The notes beneath the pieces were generated by a model. It ran no database searches. It was not told where the DNA came from and worked only from the letters and a program-made list of their open reading frames with translations. Below, one piece after another: positions 28,381 through 35,454 of a stretch of DNA of 46,623 nt. This DNA is from Bacillota bacterium. Its GTDB lineage: Bacteria; Bacillota; Dethiobacteria; DTU022. The first letter of the stretch is position 1. Every line of letters begins with the position of its first letter. The DNA is taken from NCBI GenBank assembly GCA_012727685.1, contig JAAYGO010000276.1, positions 1 to 46,623 on the forward strand, read 5' to 3'. Made by a program: the position numbers and the translations under genes.

Positions 28381-29423
28381 GAAGTCACCCCCTCCGCTTC
28401 CTGAACCGGTTGAAGAGAACGTTCAACAGCGGCCGCGACCCGGCCAACCCCTTCGACCAGGCGCCTGAAATTTGCCGGCGTTAGCGATTGCGGTCCATCG
28501 CAGAGGGCCTCCCGGGGACTGTGATGGACCTCAACCAGCAAGCCATCCGCCCCGGCAGCCACGGCGGCCATGGCCAGGGGCAAAACCAGGTTCCAATGCC
28601 CGCCGGAATGACAGGGATCTGCGATTACCGGCAGATGGCTCAGTTGTTTTACCATGGCAATGGCGCTGACATCCAGGGTGCCCCGCGTAGCGGTTTCAAA
28701 AGTGCGGATTCCCCTTTCACAGAGAATAACCTGATCATTTCCCTCCGCAAGGATATATTCCGCAGCCATCAACCATTCCTCTACAGTTGCCGCCAGCCCC
28801 CTTTTCAGCAGGACCGGCTTCCCATTTCGCCCCAGTTCCCGCAGCAGCGAAAAGTTTTGCATATTGCGGGCTCCAACCTGGAGAATATCCGCATAGCTGG
28901 AAACCAGCTCAACGTCCTGCGGATTTAAAACTTCGGTTACGATTTTTAAGCCAGTTTCACTTCTTGCCTGGGCCAGCATTTTCAATCCTTCCAGTTCCAA
29001 GCCCTGAAAGCTGTAGGGTGAGGTGCGCGGTTTAAAAGCACCGCCGCGCAATACCCGGGCCCCGGCTGCCTTAACATGTCGGGCGATGGTTAAAAGCTGC
29101 TCTTCGCTTTCCACGGCACAGGGACCGGCCATAATCACCAGTTCCCTCCCTCCGACAAGCAGATCTCCGGCCTGGACAATGCTGTTGGTCTCAATAAACT
29201 GCCGGCTGACCAGCTTGTAGGGGGCGGTGACCGGCACTAGCTTTTCCACGCCCGGCATGGTTTCCAGCCCGACCGGGAAGGCCACAGTCTGCTTCCCCAC
29301 GGCACCGATCACCACCCGTTCTACTCCCTGGATGCGATGCGGCATAAAGCCCATGCGCTTTAGATCCGATTCCACTCCGGCGATCTCCGCCTCTGTGGCG
29401 GCTTGCTTCATGATGACGATCAA
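28377..29423 (-). CDS. aroF: 3-deoxy-7-phosphoheptulonate synthase (DAHP synthase, type Ibeta with N-terminal ferredoxin-like domain)
   Basis: MAGPCAVESEEQLL, LRGGAFKPRTSPYSFQGL, DPCHSGGHWNLVLPLAMAA. Likely TTG start at 29423 after GGGGGAG; track ORF begins at 29453. 4-bp overlap with pheA. Confidence 0.93.
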   Translation of the reverse strand: MIVIMKQAATEAEIAGVESDLKRMGFMPHRIQGVERVVIGAVGKQTVAFPVGLETMPGVEKLVPVTAPYKLVSRQFIETNSIVQAGDLLVGGRELVIMAGPCAVESEEQLLTIARHVKAAGARVLRGGAFKPRTSPYSFQGLELEGLKMLAQARSETGLKIVTEVLNPQDVELVSSYADILQVGARNMQNFSLLRELGRNGKPVLLKRGLAATVEEWLMAAEYILAEGNDQVILCERGIRTFETATRGTLDVSAIAMVKQLSHLPVIADPCHSGGHWNLVLPLAMAAVAAGADGLLVEVHHSPREALCDGPQSLTPANFRRLVEGVGRVAAAVERSLQPVQEAEGVTS

Positions 29424-29455
29424 CTTTACAGCTCCCCCTTCGCAAGATTTCACCT

Positions 29456-29769
29456 AAAAAAAACCGCCCCGTTAAGGGACGGATTGATCGATCCGCGGTA
29501 CCACCCAAATTGATATTGATCCACTCATTCCAGGTACGGGTCCTAGATCAAACTGGACCGATACCCTCTTCTGATAACGGAGAAGCTCCGGTTACACCTA
29601 CTTGATCCTTAATCATTTCAGGATTTTCAGTGTACAGCTCCAGAGGGAACTTCACCCGGGGTCTGCCCGGGCCGGCTTACAGCCTGGCGGCCTGCCCTCT
29701 CTTAAAGGGCAGCGCACCCGGATTACTTTCCTCCTGCATCGCCTTTATCTAAAAACGCGCAACTAGATT
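29456..29769 (-). ncRNA. T-box leader riboswitch upstream of aroF-pheA, candidate Phe (UUC) specifier
   Basis: Minus strand has T-box GGGTGGTACCGCGG (29493-29506), terminator CCGTCCCTTAACGGGGCGGTTTTTTTT (29456-29482), and stem I with AGTAA motif and GTGAAG-TTC at 29647-29649. Confidence 0.92.
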
Positions 29770-29775
29770 TTTTTC

Positions 29776-29804
29776 ATCTTAGCACATTGTATTCAAGTTG
29801 GCAA
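29776..29804 (-). promoter_or_regulatory. Sigma-A-like promoter of the T-box/aroF-pheA transcript
   Basis: Minus strand TTGCCA-N17-TAAGAT; -35 overlaps the 3' end of pth. Confidence 0.7.
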
Positions 29805-30374
29805 CGGCCGGTTATAGCGGTTCATCGCTGCTGCAAGTCCCTCGGAAACTACGGCAAGGGCCGCTTCCGCCGCCAGCTTGACGGCTGCTTCATAAAGCGC
29901 ACGCTCCTCAGGCGCGGGCCGCTGCAAGACATAATCGACAGGGTCAATTCCCTCCGGCGGCCTTCCGATCCCGATCCGCAGGCGGGCAAAGCCGGTGCTG
30001 CCCAGCAGATCTATGATCGACTCTACGCCGCGGTGACCGCCGCTGCCGCCTCCCAGCCGCAGGCGAATTCTCCCCGGAGCCAGATCCAGGTCGTCATAGA
30101 TGATCAGCAACTGCTCCGGCTGCAAAGAATATAACTGGCAGAGTTCAACTACCGCTCTGCCGCTGCGGTTCATATAGGTCATCGGCTGGGCCAGGATCAA
30201 TTTGCCTGAATCGCGGCTGACGATGCTGTAAAGGGACCAGCGATGGCGGGAAGGCCGTTTAACCTGCAGGGAAGCGGCGATCGCTTCCACAACGCGGAAG
30301 CCAAGATTGTGCCTGGTTCCGGCATAGCTCTCCCCAGGATTGCCAAGGCCGATAATGGCATGCATGACGTTCAT
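29793..30374 (-). CDS. pth: Peptidyl-tRNA hydrolase
   Basis: AIIGLGNPGESYAGTRHNLGFRVVE; QPMTYMNRSGRAV; GGSGGHRGVESI. Confidence 0.96.
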   Translation of the reverse strand: MNVMHAIIGLGNPGESYAGTRHNLGFRVVEAIAASLQVKRPSRHRWSLYSIVSRDSGKLILAQPMTYMNRSGRAVVELCQLYSLQPEQLLIIYDDLDLAPGRIRLRLGGGSGGHRGVESIIDLLGSTGFARLRIGIGRPPEGIDPVDYVLQRPAPEERALYEAAVKLAAEAALAVVSEGLAAAMNRYNRPLPT

Positions 30375-30419
30375 GTTGGGACGGATACCCTCTTTGAGCC
30401 AATTTCCGGCGGCTCCAAG

Positions 30420-31076
30420 CTACGCCTCTTCTGCAGAGGGCGCCTCCTCCGCTCCTCCGGCAGTTTCCACCTTTTCTTCGCCCGCTTCCGCGGCCGGTTC
30501 TTCTTCCATCTCCGGAGCCAGGACCTGGGCGAGGAGCTCCTCCGGAGCGGTAATGAGCTCAACATCCGGCGGTAAAGATAGGCTGCCGGCAGTGATGCTC
30601 TCGCCAATATTTAAGTTCGACAGATCAACCTCGATCGTTTCGGGGATATCGGTAGGCAAGCACTTGACCGCGACTTCACGCAGGATTACCTGCAAAATTC
30701 CGCCTTGTTTAACCCCTTCGGGCTCTCCGGTAAAGGTCAATTGAACGGCAACCTCTATCTGGTCGGTCATGGAGATCCGGATAAAATCAACATGCATCAC
30801 CTTATCCTTCTGAATAAGGTGCCGCTCAATATCCTTAAACATGACCGTCTCTTGCCTGATTTTGTCCCCTTTTCCTTTAATCTGCAGCTCAATTAAAACG
30901 TTGCTCCCCCCGGCGGCAAGTACCTGCCGGAGCTGCTTGCCATCCACGACCAGAGCCTGTGTATCTTTTCCCCTGCCGTATACCACGGCCGGCACCTTGT
31001 CTTCTTGCCGCATCCGGTTAAGCTGCCCCTTTGACAGAGACGGTCTTACCTCCGCTGACATTAACATCCGATCCAT
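30420..31076 (-). CDS. rplY: 50S ribosomal protein L25/general stress protein Ctc
   Basis: L25 TL5-type N-terminus; start set at ATG 31076 (MDRMLMSAEVRPSLSKG) with AAGGAGG, not the upstream ORF start; acidic C-terminal tail. Confidence 0.93.
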   Translation of the reverse strand: MDRMLMSAEVRPSLSKGQLNRMRQEDKVPAVVYGRGKDTQALVVDGKQLRQVLAAGGSNVLIELQIKGKGDKIRQETVMFKDIERHLIQKDKVMHVDFIRISMTDQIEVAVQLTFTGEPEGVKQGGILQVILREVAVKCLPTDIPETIEVDLSNLNIGESITAGSLSLPPDVELITAPEELLAQVLAPEMEEEPAAEAGEEKVETAGGAEEAPSAEEA

Positions 31077-31131
31077 GATTTTAGCCTCCTTGTAGAAACA
31101 AGTATACTGCAGTTCTTTGCTGTTAGTCAAA

Positions 31132-32082
31132 TCAGTCGAAGAGCTCGCTGACCGAGCGGTCTTCGTTGATCCGCAAAATCGCCTCACCGATTAGCGGGGC
31201 TACAGACAGCGCTTTAAAAGATGGTTCCTTAATCTTCTCTATATTCTCGCTTACCGGGATCGAGTTTGTATAAACGACTTCTTTAATTGGAGAGTTGCTT
31301 AACCTGGTAAGGGCCGGCCCGGAAAAAATCGGGTGAGAACAGCAGGCATAGACCGCGGTTGCACCCCGATCGATTAATGCCTGGGCCCCCAGGGTGATCG
31401 TCCCGGCGGTATCAATAATATCATCGATCATGATTGCGACCATGCCTTCCACATCACCAATGATGTTCATGATTTCAGCTTCATTGGGGGACGGCCGTTT
31501 TTTATCGATAATCGCGATCGGCATGCCCAGCCGATTCGCCAGCTCCCTGGCCCTGGTCACTCCCCCCAGATCCGGCGAGACCACAACCCCCGAGGAGATT
31601 TTTTTCTGCTGAAAATATTTGGCCAGGATCGGCACGGCGGTAAGATGATCGAAGGGGATATTAAAAAAACCCTGGATCTGGCCGGCATGGAGATCCATCG
31701 CCACAACCCGATCCGCGCCGGCTGCCGTGATCAGATCGGCCACCAGCTTGGCGGTAATCGGATCGCGTGCGCGGGTTTTTCGATCTTGACGGGCATAACC
31801 ATAGTAAGGGATCACCAGGTTGACCGTGTGGGCCGAAGCCCTCTTCAAGGCATCGGTTAAGATTAAAAGTTCCATCAAATTTTCATTAGTCGGGGCACAC
31901 ATCGGTTGAATTAAATAAACATTATGACCGCGCACACTTTCCTTGATGCCAATCGATATTTCCCCGTCGCTGAACCTTCCCACTTCAGCCTTTCCCAATG
32001 GCACTCGGATATATTCCGCTATCTCTTCAGCCAATTTGCGGTTGGCACTGCCGCAAAATAGCTTCAATGGAGCCTTGTTCAC
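31132..32082 (-). CDS. prs: Ribose-phosphate pyrophosphokinase
   Basis: [48 protein letters not shown]. Confidence 0.97.
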   Translation of the reverse strand: MNKAPLKLFCGSANRKLAEEIAEYIRVPLGKAEVGRFSDGEISIGIKESVRGHNVYLIQPMCAPTNENLMELLILTDALKRASAHTVNLVIPYYGYARQDRKTRARDPITAKLVADLITAAGADRVVAMDLHAGQIQGFFNIPFDHLTAVPILAKYFQQKKISSGVVVSPDLGGVTRARELANRLGMPIAIIDKKRPSPNEAEIMNIIGDVEGMVAIMIDDIIDTAGTITLGAQALIDRGATAVYACCSHPIFSGPALTRLSNSPIKEVVYTNSIPVSENIEKIKEPSFKALSVAPLIGEAILRINEDRSVSELFD

Positions 32083-32224
32083 CTCGCAACCTCCTGCTTT
32101 TTTTATATGTCGATGAGACTAACCATTTCTCTCCCGTGATATTGTTTTCCTGCCTTAGCATGGCTTCCATTAGCTACGGCAGTCTCGCCGAGCTTTTCCG
32201 GTGGAAAAATAACGGGCTGCCACT

Positions 32225-33238
32225 TTAATCCGCAGCAACCCTGCTGCCAGGCCTGACATGGACAAAGGGCCCCACAATCGCACCTTTTTCCACGACGCTT
32301 TCCTCTACCACCGCCTGGCGTATGATCGCCCCGTCTGCAACGCGCGCGTTCCTGAGATGCGCCCCCGGACCGATCCGGCAGTCCGATCCGATCACCGTGG
32401 TCCCTTCGATCACTGTTTGCGGCTCGATCACTGTGTCAGCCCCGATCCTGACGCCAAAGTCAATATAGCAATTCTCCGGATCGATCACGGTAACCCCCTG
32501 CAGCATCAAGGCATGATTGATGCGCCTTCTCAGGATGGCGGCAGCTTCGGCAAGTTGAGCGCGATCATTGATCCCCAGGGCAATGCGGCTGTCCTCAACC
32601 AGGGTAGCGCGGACCGGGTAGCCGTGCTGTTTCAGCAGGGCGATGATATCGGTGAGATAATATTCACCCTGGGCATTGTTGGCGGAAAGCCGGGGAAGGA
32701 AGCATTTCAATAGCGCTAAATCAAAACAATAGGTGCCGGTGTTAATCTCGGGCACCTTTTTTTCATCAGCGGAGGCGTCTTTATCCTCCACGATCCGTTG
32801 CACGCTGCCGTTACGATCGCGGATCACCCTGCCGTAACCGGACGGATCATCCACCACTGCAGTCATCACCACCGCGGCGCTGCCCGCGCTGTCCTTCAGC
32901 AGCCGCTCCAGCTCCCGGGGCGTGATCAGCGGGGTATCGCCGCACAGAACCAGCACTTTTCCCTGATCGGGCAATTGCTCCAAAGCACAGCCAACAGCAT
33001 GGCCGGTTCCCAATTGCTGTTCCTGGACTACGCAGGGCAAGCCCGGTCCCAAGGCTTGCCGGACCGCTGCCGCGCCGTGACCAATCACCACGACAACATG
33101 CCGCGCCACCGCCCCGGCGCTATCCAAAATATATTTGATCATCGGCCGGCCGCAAAGGGGATGCAGCACCTTCGGCAATTGGGAACGCATCCTTTTACCC
33201 TCGCCCGCCGCCAGTACCACCGCCCATAGATCGCCCAT
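32225..33238 (-). CDS. glmU: GlmU, truncated: full N-terminal uridyltransferase domain and only the first part of the left-handed beta-helix (337 aa)
   Basis: VVLAAGEGKRMRSQLPKVLHPLCGRPM uridyltransferase motif; ORF ends GPFVHVRPGSRVAAD*. Confidence 0.88.
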   Translation of the reverse strand: MGDLWAVVLAAGEGKRMRSQLPKVLHPLCGRPMIKYILDSAGAVARHVVVVIGHGAAAVRQALGPGLPCVVQEQQLGTGHAVGCALEQLPDQGKVLVLCGDTPLITPRELERLLKDSAGSAAVVMTAVVDDPSGYGRVIRDRNGSVQRIVEDKDASADEKKVPEINTGTYCFDLALLKCFLPRLSANNAQGEYYLTDIIALLKQHGYPVRATLVEDSRIALGINDRAQLAEAAAILRRRINHALMLQGVTVIDPENCYIDFGVRIGADTVIEPQTVIEGTTVIGSDCRIGPGAHLRNARVADGAIIRQAVVEESVVEKGAIVGPFVHVRPGSRVAAD

Positions 33239-33302
33239 CGACCAGTCTCCCCTCCAGGTGATGTTATCATTATACTACAGGCGGCGGCGGTGTCCAAATC
33301 AA

Positions 33303-33578
33303 TCAGGAGAGGACCCTTTCCGATTCTAATTCACGGTAATAGGCTTCTAAAACGGATTGTTGAATTCTTTGCCTGGCTTCGGTGTTAATCGGGTGAGCGA
33401 TATCTCTGAACTCACCGTTGGGCGTCCGTTTGCTGGGCATGGCCACAAATAGGCCGCTATTTCCTTCGATTACCCTGATATCGTGAACCACAAATTGTTC
33501 ATCCAGGGTAACCGAGACGATTGCTCTCATCCTTCCTTCCTGATTTAACCTGCGAACCCGCACGTCTGTTATTTTCAC
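33303..33578 (-). CDS. spoVG: Septation/RNA-binding regulator SpoVG
   Basis: [39 protein letters not shown]...[21 protein letters not shown] start at 33578. Confidence 0.96.
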   Translation of the reverse strand: MKITDVRVRRLNQEGRMRAIVSVTLDEQFVVHDIRVIEGNSGLFVAMPSKRTPNGEFRDIAHPINTEARQRIQQSVLEAYYRELESERVLS

Positions 33579-33629
33579 GTGGACCACCTTCCCGGGTAAA
33601 ATTGAGAAAAAGCTCATGTTTTTCATAAA

Positions 33630-33659
33630 ATATTCAATTCTACAGGTTCAAAATCCTGC
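33630..33659 (-). promoter_or_regulatory. Candidate sigma-H promoter of spoVG
   Basis: Minus strand GCAGGATTT-N12-ATTGAATAT matches RnAGGAwWW / RnnGAATww. Confidence 0.7.
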
Positions 33660-33724
33660 CATGTGAGAAACTTTTCACTTGTAAAGGAACTATCCCGTTT
33701 GAAAAGGCGGCAGCCCATTTCGGT

Positions 33725-34501
33725 TCACTTCTGCACGGTATATCCATATTTAAAAGCCCGGTTTACCGCTTCCAGATCGCTGATTTTATCGACATCAGTG
33801 CCGATCTCCACGAGGTCACAGGGCACTGCCCGCGCTTTGCAGTCCATGATCCGGGACAGTTCTTTTTCTAAATCTGCCACGGAGAGGCGGCGTGTCAAAA
33901 ATTTAATCAAAAAGGAGAACGGAAGCAGGCGCAATAATTTCAACGGTTTTTTCCGGGTGGCGATAAAGATATCCAGGCGGTCCCGGTTTTTAAAAAACCA
34001 GCGGGGATTGATCAAGATGATGTTGCCTCCGGTAAAACACCCATCGCGCAACTTAACGTATGTCCGCCTGGTTTCCGGAAAGCTGCGCTCGCAACATTCA
34101 CGGCTTAAAATGGGATAATATAAATCATGATCAAATGGCTCGCAAAGGGCGAGAAAAGATTCGACTACTGGAGCCCGCAGCAGGGGGATATCCGCTGTGA
34201 CCATCAGGCAAGGTTTATCCTTGTCGACCTGTTCCAGCCCCGCCGCTGCGTTCTCAAGCATACTGCCGGCTTCATCCACGGCGTTAAAAGAGTAACCCGC
34301 TTTCTGGAGCTCTTTCAATCCGCGGGCGGGACCGACCACAACGATCCGCCCGACCGAGGGGGCATCCGCCAGAGCACTGATCACATGACCGACCAGGGGT
34401 TTCCCTTGCAGCATAATGAAGGCCTTGTTTGGTACTCCTTCCTGCCCTGCCAGGGGCTCTATTTTTCCTCCCCCGGCCATGACTACCGCATCAATCATCA
34501 C
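33725..34501 (-). CDS. MobA-like NTP transferase family nucleotidyltransferase
   Basis: MMIDAVVMAGGGKIEPLAGQEGVPNKAFIMLQGKPLVGHVISAL nucleotidyltransferase signature. Confidence 0.78.
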   Translation of the reverse strand: MMIDAVVMAGGGKIEPLAGQEGVPNKAFIMLQGKPLVGHVISALADAPSVGRIVVVGPARGLKELQKAGYSFNAVDEAGSMLENAAAGLEQVDKDKPCLMVTADIPLLRAPVVESFLALCEPFDHDLYYPILSRECCERSFPETRRTYVKLRDGCFTGGNIILINPRWFFKNRDRLDIFIATRKKPLKLLRLLPFSFLIKFLTRRLSVADLEKELSRIMDCKARAVPCDLVEIGTDVDKISDLEAVNRAFKYGYTVQK

Positions 34502-35396
34502 AACACATCACCTTTTTCTTTTGAGAGGATTTTTCTGTCCAGCATAAAAATGCGCGGTACCCTTCTTCTTGCAGCACTCGCGCCGCCGTCCCCGCCAGAC
34601 GCAGGGAGCGGCCAAGGGCAAAAAAAGTGGGGCCACTGCCGGACATCACCGGTGTAAGTCCCAACTCCATAAGCCTTTTTTTTAAACTGTGCAAGTGCGG
34701 AGCGCTGCTCAAGGCCACCCCTTCTAAAGCATTGGTATTGCCGGCCGCCAGCCACGCCAGGATATCATCCGGATTGCCGCCCTTGATGGCCGCAACCAGC
34801 TGCTTGATACCCGGCGGGACAAAACCGGAATCGAGGCGCAGCGCTCCATATATCGAGGCCGTGGAAAGGCCAATTCCGGCAGGCACGGCGAGGACTACCC
34901 AAAAAAAAGGCAGATCAGGCAGCGGCTGGAGCCGCTCCCCCCGGCCAGCAGCCAGGGCTGTACCCCCCAGCAGGCAAAAAGGGATATCGGAGCCAAGAAG
35001 CGCTCCCAGTTCAAGGAGGCGGGTAAAACTTAAATCAAGGCGCCAGAAACGGTTTAAAGCGAAAAGTGCTGCCGCGGCGTCACTGCTGCCTCCGGCCAGA
35101 CCCGCTTCCACCGGAATTTTTTTAATCAGCTCCAGCTTGACCCCGCTCAATTTTTTGCGGCTTTGCGAAGCCAGTAGCACCGCCGCCCGGTAGACCAGGT
35201 TGTCTTCACCGTTTAAAGCCGGGTCACTGCATGAAAAAAAGACCCCGCTCCTGCGCGCAGGGGTGATCACCAGAACATCGGCCAGAGAAACCTGCTGCAT
35301 TACCGATTCAATCTCGTGATAACCGTCGGGACGGCGCCCAAGAACCGAAAGGCCCAAATTGATCTTGGCCGGTGCCCTAACCAGTAGACTGCTCAT
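34491..35396 (-). CDS. ispE: 4-diphosphocytidyl-2-C-methyl-D-erythritol kinase
   Basis: APAKINLGLSVLGRRPDGYHEIESVMQQV; PVEAGLAGGSSDAAAAL; MSGSGPTFFAL. Confidence 0.96.
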   Translation of the reverse strand: MSSLLVRAPAKINLGLSVLGRRPDGYHEIESVMQQVSLADVLVITPARRSGVFFSCSDPALNGEDNLVYRAAVLLASQSRKKLSGVKLELIKKIPVEAGLAGGSSDAAAALFALNRFWRLDLSFTRLLELGALLGSDIPFCLLGGTALAAGRGERLQPLPDLPFFWVVLAVPAGIGLSTASIYGALRLDSGFVPPGIKQLVAAIKGGNPDDILAWLAAGNTNALEGVALSSAPHLHSLKKRLMELGLTPVMSGSGPTFFALGRSLRLAGTAARVLQEEGYRAFLCWTEKSSQKKKVMCCDD

Positions 35397-35454
35397 AGTG
35401 CTATATTCTTGAACGAAAAAATTTTTTCCTGCCGGCGCCCTTTCTTAGTCCTGG

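Noticed and set aside
32083-32224. Possible frameshift explaining the short GlmU
   Set aside because: Translating the downstream gap by eye gave no beta-helix continuation in any frame, so a clean truncation is favoured. Not tested with reads.
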